From Echinicola pacifica DSM 19836 (GTDB lineage Bacteria; Bacteroidota; Bacteroidia; Cytophagales; Cyclobacteriaceae): 64,000 nucleotides of DNA. Location: positions 84,936 to 148,935 of the forward strand of contig NZ_KB890760.1 of NCBI RefSeq assembly GCF_000373245.1, read 5' to 3'. How positions within the stretch are numbered: position 1 is the first letter of the stretch; the number at the start of each line of letters is the position of its first letter. Positions 1-7,895 of this stretch are shown in pieces. The notes beneath the pieces were generated by a model. It did no database searches and was not told the origin of the DNA. It saw only the letters and a list, made by a program, of their open reading frames with translations. Position numbers and translations under genes: made by a program.

Positions 1-1
1 G

Positions 2-466
2 CAGGGAGAGGAGGTAAGGACTGTACTTTCCGCCACAGCCTTTTATGTGGGGATTGGCAATGATTATTTTAAAGAAATAATACGAATCAGACTGCTAAAA
101 AAAATGGTGCTGCTATTAGCTCGGGACATAGATTCCACGGTCTCAGCCTCCGATATTTTTATTTTTTGTAAGTCTGAAGATAAGCCCTTGTCAGCGTCAG
201 AATTGGGAGAGTATCTGGTGCGGCAGACGATGAAGGGCATGATGGCTACACAGGGAGGATGTGATGCCCTATGTTTGGGAGCAGTCAGCTTAGGAGATGA
301 TCTGGAGGAGCAGTGCCGGCTGCTGGTAAATAGTGCCCATATTATCCGCCATGAAACAGGCCTATTGAGGATGGAGGACCCCTTATGGGGAAATTTTTAT
401 ATGACACATAAAGAGTCCGAATGGGCCAATAAAGTATTGGTTCTCCTGAGAGAGGGTAACCGATAA
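2..466 (+). CDS. mutA: Methylmalonyl-CoA mutase small subunit (MutA), C-terminal part
   Basis: Partial gene: the reading frame is open from the window edge and ends at TAA 464-466, so only about the last 154 residues are here. The piece contains an FYVGIGNDYF stretch, then an alternating helical region, and ends in a segment around YMTHKESEWANKV. These are typical of the non-catalytic beta subunit of coenzyme B12-dependent methylmalonyl-CoA mutase. The call leans on context, because the mutB alpha subunit follows directly on the same strand, as in heterodimeric mutases. The small subunit stabilises the heterodimer and does not bind cobalamin itself. Family assignment is fairly safe; the missing N-terminus cannot be judged. 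Confidence 0.82.
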   Translation, partial: QGEEVRTVLSATAFYVGIGNDYFKEIIRIRLLKKMVLLLARDIDSTVSASDIFIFCKSEDKPLSASELGEYLVRQTMKGMMATQGGCDALCLGAVSLGDDLEEQCRLLVNSAHIIRHETGLLRMEDPLWGNFYMTHKESEWANKVLVLLREGNR

Positions 467-536
467 AAGTGATTTGCGCACTCTGCGTACAATAGTAAGT
501 GATTTATACCATTACTCTATAGAACCACAATTTTCC

Positions 537-2597
537 ATGCGCCCAGATTTATCCAAAATAACTCTCGCTTCCCTGCACACTAAAAAGGACCAAGATCCGA
601 AGAAGCTTGCTCATCTTCCTTTTATTGCGGGTGTTCCACCTTTTCTAAGGGGGACTCATGGGGCCATGTACCTGACGAGGCCATGGACTATTCGGCAATA
701 TGCAGGCTTCTCGACAGCGGAAGCATCGAATGCCTTCTATAAAAATAATCTTGCCGCAGGCCAAAAAGGGCTATCTATTGCCTTTGATCTTGCCACCCAT
801 CGAGGCTATGACTCGGACCATCCTCGGGTGACGGGAGATGTAGGGATGGCCGGAGTCGCCATCGATACCGTGCAGGATATGGAGCGACTTTTTGAGGGAA
901 TCCCCTTAGCTGAGATGTCCGTGTCCATGACCATGAATGGTGCGGTAATCCCCATTCTTGCCTTTTTTATTCTCGCTGCCGAGCGGCAAGGTCTTGCTCC
1001 TGAGCAGCTTAAAGGGACCATTCAGAATGATATTCTGAAAGAGTTTTTGGTGAGAAATACCTATATCTACCCTCCAGAGCCTTCCATGAGGATTATAGCG
1101 GATATTTTTTCCTATACCGCCAGACAGATGCCACGCTTTAACTCTATTTCTATCTCGGGATATCATATGTTAGAAGCAGGGGCCACCCCCGAACTGGAGC
1201 TGGCCTATACCCTTGCGGATGGATTGGAATATGTGCGGTGTGGAATTCGGGCAGGCTTGGATATTGATGATTTTGCACCTCGACTATCTTTTTTCTGGGG
1301 TATTGGCATGGATCATTATACTGAAGTGGCCAAGATGCGGGCAGGCCGATTACTATGGGCTAAGCTGTTGAAGGAATTTGACCCAAAGGATCCTCGATCA
1401 ATGATGCTCCGTGCCCACAGTCAGACGTCAGGCTGGTCCCTGGCCGCTCAGGACCCCTTAAATAATATTGCCCGAACGACCATAGAAGCCTTGTCTGCAA
1501 TTCTTGGGCATACTCAGTCTCTGCATACCAATTCTTTTGACGAGGCCTTAGCATTGCCCACAGCCTATTCTGCGGGGATTGCAAGACGGACCCAGCAGAT
1601 CCTAAGGGATGAGTTTGGACTCTGTGATCTCATCGATCCTTTGGGAGGGAGCGATCATGTTGAGCAAGAAACGGAGCGATTAGTGGAAGCCGCATGGGGA
1701 CATATCCAGGAGATAGAGAAGAAGGGAGGTATGGCCAAGGCGATTATTGAAGGTATTCCAAAGGCAAAAATCGAGGAGGCAGCCACCCTACGGCAGGCAG
1801 CATTGGACTCTGATCGCGAAGTCCGTGTAGGGGTGAACACCTTCCGGCTGGAGAATGAAATGGAGCACGAGACCTTAGAGGTGGACAATAAACAGGTACT
1901 TCAGCAGCAGGTATTGAAGCTCAGAAAGCACCGAGCCGAAAGGGATCAGGTCGCGGTAAAGGCTGCCTTGGAGGCCCTAGAAGCCGCAGCTGCCGATCCT
2001 CAACAAAACCTGCTTCAAGTGGCAATTAATGCAGCTCGATCTGGAGCCACGCTGGGGGAACTTAGTAATGCGATGGAAGCCGTATTTGGGAGATATGAGC
2101 AAACTAGTGCCTTGGTGCGCGGGGTATATAGTGGGGCTATTGGAGATAGTGAGCGGTACCAGGATGCTGCCGCCCTAGTGGAGAAGTTCCGAAGACAGGA
2201 GGGGAGGAGCCCAAGAGTATTGATGGCAAAAGTGGGCCAGGATGGCCATGACCGTGGTTTGCAAGTGATCTCCAGTGGCTTTGCGGATCTAGGTTTTGAT
2301 GTGGTGCAGTCACCGATGTTTTTATCACCGGAGGAGGTGGCGGCCAATGCCGTGAAAGCTAAAGTGGATATCATAGGGCTGTCCACTATGACTGGTGCCC
2401 ATAAGACGCTGGTGCCAGTGATGATGAAAAGCCTGAAAGCCCTCGGTAGGACTGATATTATGGTGGTGCTGGGAGGGATTATTCCCATTAAAGACCATGA
2501 AACCTTGAAGAATTTAGGTGTGGCGGCTATTTATGGCCCGGGAACCCGCCTTACCAAAGCCGCTGCATCTATATTGAAGGGGATGACTCACGACTAG
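537..2597 (+). CDS. mutB: Methylmalonyl-CoA mutase large subunit (MutB)
   Basis: Catalytic subunit that interconverts succinyl-CoA and (R)-methylmalonyl-CoA using adenosylcobalamin, in propionate metabolism. The barrel domain shows PWTIRQYAGFST, FDLATHRGYDSD, GTIQNDILKEF and HTQSLHTNSFDEA. The C-terminal cobalamin domain shows the base-off motif in GQDGHDRG and a GGIIP loop. I chose ATG 537 (MRPDLSKI), because mutases of this phylum commonly begin MRPD/MRKD. A TTG at 474, eight bases after the mutA stop, would add 21 residues without family resemblance. From ATG 537 the protein is 686 residues, somewhat short for the family, and the stretch between MRPD and the PPFLRG motif is compressed. It is probably translated from one transcript with mutA. 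Confidence 0.95.
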   Translation: MRPDLSKITLASLHTKKDQDPKKLAHLPFIAGVPPFLRGTHGAMYLTRPWTIRQYAGFSTAEASNAFYKNNLAAGQKGLSIAFDLATHRGYDSDHPRVTGDVGMAGVAIDTVQDMERLFEGIPLAEMSVSMTMNGAVIPILAFFILAAERQGLAPEQLKGTIQNDILKEFLVRNTYIYPPEPSMRIIADIFSYTARQMPRFNSISISGYHMLEAGATPELELAYTLADGLEYVRCGIRAGLDIDDFAPRLSFFWGIGMDHYTEVAKMRAGRLLWAKLLKEFDPKDPRSMMLRAHSQTSGWSLAAQDPLNNIARTTIEALSAILGHTQSLHTNSFDEALALPTAYSAGIARRTQQILRDEFGLCDLIDPLGGSDHVEQETERLVEAAWGHIQEIEKKGGMAKAIIEGIPKAKIEEAATLRQAALDSDREVRVGVNTFRLENEMEHETLEVDNKQVLQQQVLKLRKHRAERDQVAVKAALEALEAAAADPQQNLLQVAINAARSGATLGELSNAMEAVFGRYEQTSALVRGVYSGAIGDSERYQDAAALVEKFRRQEGRSPRVLMAKVGQDGHDRGLQVISSGFADLGFDVVQSPMFLSPEEVAANAVKAKVDIIGLSTMTGAHKTLVPVMMKSLKALGRTDIMVVLGGIIPIKDHETLKNLGVAAIYGPGTRLTKAAASILKGMTHD

Positions 2598-3130
2598 ATT
2601 TACGGCGGATAAAGCAACTTGCTGCTCGCCCCTTTCATAACATGATTTTTATCATACTATTTGGCTTTTGAGGTCGCTTTTACGAGGTTTAGGTAGTTAT
2701 TAGATGGGTTTTTAAACTTTTTGTGGTAATTAACGATGTTTTTAGTTTTGGGTAAATAATAAGCTGGTTTTTTGCCAATATTGGTTGTTTATTTGATTAA
2801 TAATTCTTCCTATAAATGATTAAAAAGATCCATAATAGTAGGTCTCATCATTGAGTAACAACTCAGGATTTAACTTATTTTTTCAGCCCTATCAAAAATG
2901 GACTTGCCTATTGGGTACCAAGGAAATGATAGGGATAAAGGATCGGGTTAGTCATCTAAAAAAAATATTTTGCAGCCTGAAAATCACTTCTGGATAGGCT
3001 GATATCAGTGTTTCGTTTCGGTAAAAATAATAGTCCTTTTACTGCGTAGGGAACTATTGGGTTTTAGATAGATAGGGTTACCTCAATAGGTAAATATGCA
3101 TTAAGGTCTTAATTTTGGTTTAACAAAAGG
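2598..3130. other. AT-rich intergenic region without a gene
   Basis: No supportable reading frame. The only structure I see is an 8-bp inverted repeat, CCCTATCA at 2887-2894 and TGATAGGG at 2927-2934, with a 32-nt loop. There is no clear intrinsic terminator for mutB. Confidence 0.6.
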
Positions 3131-3163
3131 AAAGCCATCTTTTAGGTAAAGGGTGGCTTTTTA
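3131..3163 (-). terminator. Terminator-like hairpin behind the ferredoxin relic
   Basis: Arms AAAGCCATC (3131-3139) and GGTGGCTTT (3152-3160) pair over 9 bp with one G-T wobble and a 12-nt loop. T-rich flanks lie on both sides. It abuts the relic stop codon at 3161-3163, a position similar to that of the terminator behind the intact ferredoxin gene. Confidence 0.6.
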
Positions 3164-3345
3164 TTCTTGTTCTCCAAGGAGTTTTGAAAATGCCACCTTC
3201 CAGTGGCTCGCTGATCCTAATTTGGCAAGCCAGCCTACTGGTCAAACATCTCGGGCAAAACCTTGAGCTGATCTAGTTTTACAACGGTAGCTTCTCCCAA
3301 AGCTTCTTTGCCATCAAGTACTTCCATAAGGCAGATGTCATATTG
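3161..3345 (-). pseudogene. Relic of a 2Fe-2S ferredoxin gene, 3' half only
   Basis: The sequence aligns with the 3' half of the intact ferredoxin gene at 3796-4116, at roughly 80-85% nucleotide identity by hand alignment. Read on the minus strand, it gives a protein stretch containing EVLDGKEALGEAT and LPEMFD that matches the intact protein. A 2-nt deletion near 3242 then shifts the frame straight into a TAG stop, so the last iron-ligating cysteine is lost. The first cysteine of the CATC pair is replaced by Tyr. Similarity stops near 3345, so the N-terminal half is missing. This is a dead partial duplicate. Confidence 0.85.
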
Positions 3346-3730
3346 GGCTAAACCAGCCAATCAAAGCAGTCAGGGAAATGGGCAGGCGAGATATAATGGT
3401 GCTGGCTGGTGGTCTAACCTTTCCATGAATACGATATTTTTAATAAAGGAGAAGTGATAGAGGTTTTCAGATTTTCGTCACGAATACAAAGGTGATTACT
3501 GGACGATAACGGATGGTTATGAATAAAGGCTGCTATCAAAAAAATAGTCTTATGTGGTAACGGCTTTTAAATAAAGCACAAAGAGCACCGTGGGGGGAGG
3601 AGTTTGGTGAAGGTTAAAATAATATTATCTTCAAAACCTCGATTGGAAATAAGAATCCTCATAGAAGTTTGGTGGGACAGGAAGCAGCGATGCTGATATT
3701 TATTAAAGTATATAGGTGAGGAAGAAGGCT
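3346..3730. other. Intergenic region without a gene
   Basis: Low-complexity, AT-rich sequence between the ferredoxin relic and the terminator of the intact gene. One short minus-strand open frame at 3567-3761 runs into the terminator hairpin and has no recognisable motif, so I do not call a gene. Confidence 0.55.
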
Positions 3731-3782
3731 TAAAAAGTAAAAGGCGAACCGTTGACTTCAACGGTTCGCCTTTTACTTTTTA
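3731..3782 (-). terminator. Long perfect hairpin terminator of the ferredoxin operon
   Basis: Two 25-nt arms (3731-3755 and 3758-3782) are perfectly complementary around a 2-nt centre. The core GGCGAACCGTTGA is GC-rich and the outer part is A/T-rich, so the RNA has a T-tract in either direction. It starts 14 nt past the ferredoxin stop codon. Confidence 0.9.
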
Positions 3783-3795
3783 TTGAGGAAAATGT

Positions 3796-4116
3796 TTACT
3801 GATCTTCTCCTCTAAGTTTGAAAATGGCACCTTCCAATTGGTCACTGATCCTGATTTGGCAGGCCAGCCTACTGGTGTCAAACATCTCCGGCAAGGCCTC
3901 GAGTTGATCCAGTTCTACATCGGTAGCTTCTCCCAGGCCTTCTTTGCCGTCAAGTACTTCCACATGGCAGGTGGCGCATAGAGCCATACCCCCACAAGTG
4001 GCCAAAACGGGATATTCAGAGGCTTTGAGAACTTCCATTAAGCTAAGTCCCATATCATCGGGAGCTTCAATCGGCTGTCTGTTGCCGTCGTGATCTTCTA
4101 CTTCAAATGTTACCAT
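3796..4116 (-). CDS. 2Fe-2S ferredoxin, adrenodoxin/Isc type
   Basis: Small electron carrier of 106 residues. The four cluster ligands are visible as C41-x5-C47-x2-C50 and C86, in the order expected for vertebrate-type/Isc [2Fe-2S] ferredoxins. The N-terminal half carries the beta-grasp start (VTFEVEDHDG) and the C-terminal half the acidic interaction helix (DVELDQLEALPEMFD). Start is ATG 4116. The gene lies 15 nt downstream of a TrxR-like ferredoxin-NADP reductase on the same strand, so the pair is probably co-transcribed and works together. The 3' half has a decayed duplicate at 3161-3345. Confidence 0.93.
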   Translation of the reverse strand: MVTFEVEDHDGNRQPIEAPDDMGLSLMEVLKASEYPVLATCGGMALCATCHVEVLDGKEGLGEATDVELDQLEALPEMFDTSRLACQIRISDQLEGAIFKLRGEDQ

Positions 4117-4131
4117 GCTGCAAATTTACAA

Positions 4132-5136
4132 TTAAAATGAATTTACACCATTAACGGTGGTATATTTAAAGCTTAGTTTTTGGTCTGGATACACATATTT
4201 GAATGCGCTATGGCACATTATTGCGGATTCATGGAAGCCACAAAGGATAAGTTTTAGTTTATTCTCATACGTGTTAATATCTCCTACCGCATAGATTCTC
4301 TCCACATTGGTGGAGTAATCAGTGGTATCCACCTCGATGGCGTTTTTGTCTATATTTAATCCCCAATCGGCTATAGGGCCTAGTTTTGGGCTTAGCCCAA
4401 ACAGAGGGATAAGGTAATCCGTTTCGATAGTGGACTCTTCCTTCGCCTTATTCTTCATGGATACGGACTGCAAATGGCCATTTCCAGAAAGTTTGGTGAG
4501 GTTTGAGCTTAAGATAAGGTCGATCTTACCGTTATTGGCAAGGTCAAATACCTTGGCAGCTGAGTCAGGCGCACCGCGGAAAGTCTCATTTCTATGTACT
4601 AAAGTGACTTTTTCGGCTATTTGAGAAAGATAAATAGTCCAATCAAGCGCTGAGTCACCGCCACCAGCAAGGATTACTTTCTTGTCTCGGAACTGCTCCG
4701 GATCTTTTACCATATAGGTAATCCCTTTGCCTTCAAAATTCTCAAGATTCTCCAATACAGGCTTTCTAGGCTCAAAACAACCAAGTCCACCAGCAATGAC
4801 AATCACTTGAGCATGTACCTTCGTCTTGTCACTAGTGGTCAATACAAAGGATCCATCGTCCTGCTTAGCCAAAAAATCCACTCGCTCGCCCAAACTGAAA
4901 GTAGGGTTAAACGGCTCAATTTGTTTCATTAAGTTATCCACCAACTCCTGAGCTTTCACTTCAGGATATCCAGGGATATCATAAATTGGCTTTTGAGGGT
5001 AAATTTCGGACAGCTGTCCGCCCACCTGTGGCAATGCGTCTATAAGGTGACAACGCATTTTTAATAGGCCTGCCTCAAATACTGTGAACAATCCTACTGG
5101 TCCCGCTCCGATGATGCAAATGTCAGTTGTTATCAT
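4132..5136 (-). CDS. Ferredoxin/flavodoxin-NADP reductase, thioredoxin-reductase-like
   Basis: FAD-dependent pyridine nucleotide oxidoreductase of 334 residues. The FAD-binding GxGxxG lies at residues 10-15 (GAGPVG), the NADPH-binding GGGDSA at about 158-163, and HRNETFRG just after it fits NADPH phosphate binding. The second FAD motif is near the C-terminus (IYAVGDIN). The redox CxxC of thioredoxin reductase is absent, which points to the YumC-type ferredoxin-NADP reductases. The ferredoxin gene directly downstream is the obvious partner, and the pair would move electrons between NADPH and Fe-S or other acceptors. Start ATG 5136. Confidence 0.88.
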   Translation of the reverse strand: MITTDICIIGAGPVGLFTVFEAGLLKMRCHLIDALPQVGGQLSEIYPQKPIYDIPGYPEVKAQELVDNLMKQIEPFNPTFSLGERVDFLAKQDDGSFVLTTSDKTKVHAQVIVIAGGLGCFEPRKPVLENLENFEGKGITYMVKDPEQFRDKKVILAGGGDSALDWTIYLSQIAEKVTLVHRNETFRGAPDSAAKVFDLANNGKIDLILSSNLTKLSGNGHLQSVSMKNKAKEESTIETDYLIPLFGLSPKLGPIADWGLNIDKNAIEVDTTDYSTNVERIYAVGDINTYENKLKLILCGFHESAIMCHSAFKYVYPDQKLSFKYTTVNGVNSF

Positions 5137-5230
5137 GGTATAAATATGTATTTACTTCGTTTTTAGCAATTTGAATTCCTTGAATTTCCGTGCAAATATA
5201 ATCAGGAAATCAGGGAATTCCATGCATTAT

Positions 5231-5668
5231 TTAAAACTGTTCTAAATTACCGTAAATGGTGTTTAAAATGCGCTTAAACTCCTCAAAGTCCTTCTGGTCT
5301 AAGTTCTCCCATGCTTTTTCTCGTATGGTGGCCACTTTGGGCTTGAGCTCCTTGATCTTTTCATGACCTTGATTCGTCAGGTTTACTTGGATACTTCGTC
5401 TGTCTGCAGGGTGAGGTGTGCGTTCCACATATCCTTTCTTGCACAAAATATCCAAAATCCGGGTTAGCGTAGGCTGATCCTTGAAGACTAAGCCCGCTAG
5501 TTCACTTTGACTTAATACGTCATGCTCTCCCAATCGTCGCAAAACCAACCACTGATCGACTGTCACATCAAATGCCCCGCTCTTGAAATGCTGCTGAGCA
5601 TATTGCTTCACTCGTCTGGCCGTCCTGTCCAATAAAAAAGAGTATTGACTGAATTGTTCCTTTGTCAT
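5231..5668 (-). CDS. MarR-family transcriptional regulator
   Basis: 145-residue winged-helix regulator. The core carries LSQSELAGLVFKDQPTLTRILD (helix-turn-helix) followed by KKGYVERTPHPADRRSIQVNLT, the wing with the family's D-R-R signature. I use ATG 5668 (MTKEQFSQ). A longer frame reaches 5719, but the promoter at 5686-5720 would then lie inside the gene and the added residues are only hydrophobic filler. It is 94 nt upstream of the ferredoxin reductase on the same strand and may control it. The ligand is unknown. Confidence 0.88.
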   Translation of the reverse strand: MTKEQFSQYSFLLDRTARRVKQYAQQHFKSGAFDVTVDQWLVLRRLGEHDVLSQSELAGLVFKDQPTLTRILDILCKKGYVERTPHPADRRSIQVNLTNQGHEKIKELKPKVATIREKAWENLDQKDFEEFKRILNTIYGNLEQF

Positions 5669-5685
5669 CGCAATTATTAGTGTGA

Positions 5686-5720
5686 CAAATATAATTGAAA
5701 ATTTTTTTAGGAAAAACAAA
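5686..5720 (-). promoter_or_regulatory. Bacteroidota-type promoter of the MarR gene
   Basis: On the minus strand a -33 TTTG (5720-5717) and a -7 TATATTTG (5693-5686) are separated by 23 nt. The expected start point is near 5679, about 10 nt ahead of the chosen ATG 5668, so it supports that start. Confidence 0.65.
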
Positions 5721-5742
5721 ACCCTATAAAAAAGATAGGGTT
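5720..5742 (-). terminator. Terminator of the ABC importer operon
   Basis: Arms AACCCTAT (5720-5727) and ATAGGGTT (5735-5742) form a perfect 8-bp stem with a 7-nt loop. On the minus strand a T-rich tract follows, as expected for the end of the importer transcript. Confidence 0.7.
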
Positions 5743-5823
5743 AATGAGTTTTTTGTCTGACCTATTAGACTGTCAAAGATTAGGGCTTTGTAAATGAGTG
5801 ATTTGTAAGATGTTTTGATAAAA

Positions 5824-6837
5824 CTATTTCAGCCTTTCATCCTCGGCCATCAGCAAAAAGTCCACCGCCGCCCGGATAGTCTCTCCCTCAAATCCTCCTG
5901 TGGGGGTTTTGACCATGACTTTGAAGGGTTCTTCGAACAGATGGATTTCATAGTCTGAACCCAGATGCTGCAGGCCTGCTTTGTATAATGCGGCAAGAAA
6001 CCACTGGCAAAGTGCAGCAGGCCCATGGATTGTAGTCACCGTATCAGGGTAGGTGGAGCGCACTCTTCCGTGATGAATATCAAAGTACAATCCCGGGCTG
6101 GTCAATAAATGCTGGATTTTCCCGCTAACGATCAAGTCCTCAGGAGATCCTTGGATCAGCGGTTCGCCGCATTGCATAAGCCACAGTTCATCGGCAGTTT
6201 CTATGGCGACTTCTAAGTCATGGGTGATCACAAGAATACTTTTGTTCTCAGTCTTACAGATGGTCCTCAAAAGCTGCATGATCTCATGCCGGTTGATCAG
6301 ATCCAGATGAGCGGTGGGCTCATCCAGGATGATTAATTGCCCATCCTGTGCCAAAGCTCTGGCGATCATTGCTTTTTGACGCTGGCCATCGCTGATCTCA
6401 CTAAGGGGCTTGTCCTTGAAATAATTTATTTTGGTGGCCTCCATCGCTTTTGCGATAATATGAAGATCCGCCTCTGCCAGACGTCCCGCCCAGTTGGTGA
6501 AAGGTACTCTACCCAGAGCCACCAGGTCGGCGACGTGTAAGTTTCCTGAACTTACGCGGTCGGTCAGCACAACACTTGCCGTCTTAGCCATCTGCTCTGC
6601 AGAGAGTTTTTTGAGGTCCTTACCATTGATATAGATGCTTCCGCTCAGTGCTGGGATATGCCCGAGCAGCGTTTTTATCAAAGTGGATTTGCCTACACCA
6701 TTTGGCCCGAGAAGGCAATACAGCTGGCCCGGAAGGAGCTGGAAGTTTAATCCATCGTGGACCTTTATTTCTTGCTTTTTGCGGGTATAGCCAATGCAAA
6801 GGTCCTGAGCGCTTATGGTATATAGAGGCTTTTCCAT
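5824..6837 (-). CDS. ABC transporter ATP-binding protein, FecE/BtuD family
   Basis: ATPase of an importer for an iron complex or cobalamin. Walker A is GPNGVGKST, the signature is ISDGQRQ (Asp in place of the usual Gly), Walker B is LIILDEPTAHLD and the switch His is in VITHD. About 75 residues follow the ATPase fold, ending around a GGFEGETIRAAVDFLL stretch. The role of this extension is unknown to me. The ATG shares one base with the stop of the permease gene, so translation is coupled. With the permease and lipoprotein genes upstream it forms a complete importer. Nothing in the sequence decides between siderophore, haem and cobalamin. Confidence 0.92.
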   Translation of the reverse strand: MEKPLYTISAQDLCIGYTRKKQEIKVHDGLNFQLLPGQLYCLLGPNGVGKSTLIKTLLGHIPALSGSIYINGKDLKKLSAEQMAKTASVVLTDRVSSGNLHVADLVALGRVPFTNWAGRLAEADLHIIAKAMEATKINYFKDKPLSEISDGQRQKAMIARALAQDGQLIILDEPTAHLDLINRHEIMQLLRTICKTENKSILVITHDLEVAIETADELWLMQCGEPLIQGSPEDLIVSGKIQHLLTSPGLYFDIHHGRVRSTYPDTVTTIHGPAALCQWFLAALYKAGLQHLGSDYEIHLFEEPFKVMVKTPTGGFEGETIRAAVDFLLMAEDERLK

Positions 6838-7889
6838 TAAAATTCAGCATTGAAGTTTTTCCGCAATATCAGCCAAATGACCAGCGGTGCACCCAATAAG
6901 GAGCTTACAATATTGATAGGGATGGTCTCGGCGGAGCCTGGGAGCTGACAGATAGCATCACATAGGAGCAGAAACGAAGCGCCCAGAAGCGCACTTACTG
7001 GTAGCAAAGTACGGTGATCCGCGGTGCGGAAGATGATTCTTACCAGGTGAGGAACAGAGATGCCGATAAAGGCAATAGGTCCACAAAAGGCGGTGGCACT
7101 TCCGGCCATTAAGCCTGTGCTGATGATCATGGACCAGCGTAGTCTATTGATATTTATCCCCATGCTTTTGGCGTAATTTTCACCCAATAGCATAGCATTG
7201 TATGCCTTGGACTGCGCTATGGCGGGAAGTAATCCTATAAAAGTGATCAGGGCAAAAATAAATAAGGGCCAGCCGGAAATCCCGCCTAAGCTTCCCATGG
7301 TCCATACGGTATATAGCTTGAGCTCCTCGGCCTCTCCAAAATAGGATAGGATATTTACGAAAGCTCCTGAGGCACTTCCAAACATAAGACCTATAATTAG
7401 CAGGGTGGTGCTGCTTTTGACTTTCCAGGCAGCTAGACTTATCATGCTCATCACGAGGATGGCGCCTAAGCTACCGGCGAGCACCATCGACCATACCCCT
7501 CCATTGATCAGGTCAGTCCCTCCATCCATCAATGTCCAGCCAAAGGCGCTGGAGCCTAAAATTAACAGAGCCACCCCTAATCCTGCCCCGGAACTAATCC
7601 CCAATACGTAAGGGCCAGCCAGAGGATTTCGGAAAAATGACTGCATCTGTAGCCCACTGAGGGATAAGCCCACGCCGGCGATGATAGCGGTCAGGGCTTT
7701 GGGTATCCGGTAGGTGTCCAGAATCGTAACCCAGGTGCTTTTTTCCAGCTCATTGCCCATGAGATGATGGAATATCGAATCGATGGGGATGTACACTGAG
7801 CCTATAGCAATATTGATCAGGAACATGCATAATAAGATTATGATGCTTATGCCTGCTTTTTGCCATAAATTACCCCTAGCCTTTAGCAT
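6837..7889 (-). CDS. FecCD/BtuC-family ABC importer permease
   Basis: Integral membrane subunit of 350 residues with about nine to ten hydrophobic helices. Family hallmarks are SGLQMQSFFRNPLAGPYVLGISSGAG in the first third, GLMAGSATAFCGPIAFIGISVPHLVR near the ATPase-coupling loop, and a C-terminal IPINIVSSLLGAPLVIWLILR. These are typical of type II permeases for iron siderophores, haem or vitamin B12. The stop overlaps the ATPase start by one base. The lipoprotein gene ends six bases upstream, so the three genes form one operon in the order binding protein, permease, ATPase. Confidence 0.94.
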   Translation of the reverse strand: MLKARGNLWQKAGISIIILLCMFLINIAIGSVYIPIDSIFHHLMGNELEKSTWVTILDTYRIPKALTAIIAGVGLSLSGLQMQSFFRNPLAGPYVLGISSGAGLGVALLILGSSAFGWTLMDGGTDLINGGVWSMVLAGSLGAILVMSMISLAAWKVKSSTTLLIIGLMFGSASGAFVNILSYFGEAEELKLYTVWTMGSLGGISGWPLFIFALITFIGLLPAIAQSKAYNAMLLGENYAKSMGININRLRWSMIISTGLMAGSATAFCGPIAFIGISVPHLVRIIFRTADHRTLLPVSALLGASFLLLCDAICQLPGSAETIPINIVSSLLGAPLVIWLILRKNFNAEF

Positions 7890-7895
7890 GAATCT

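Noticed and set aside
2015..2488. 157-residue open frame antisense to mutB
   Set aside because: Covers the conserved cobalamin domain of mutB; it is a mirrored frame.
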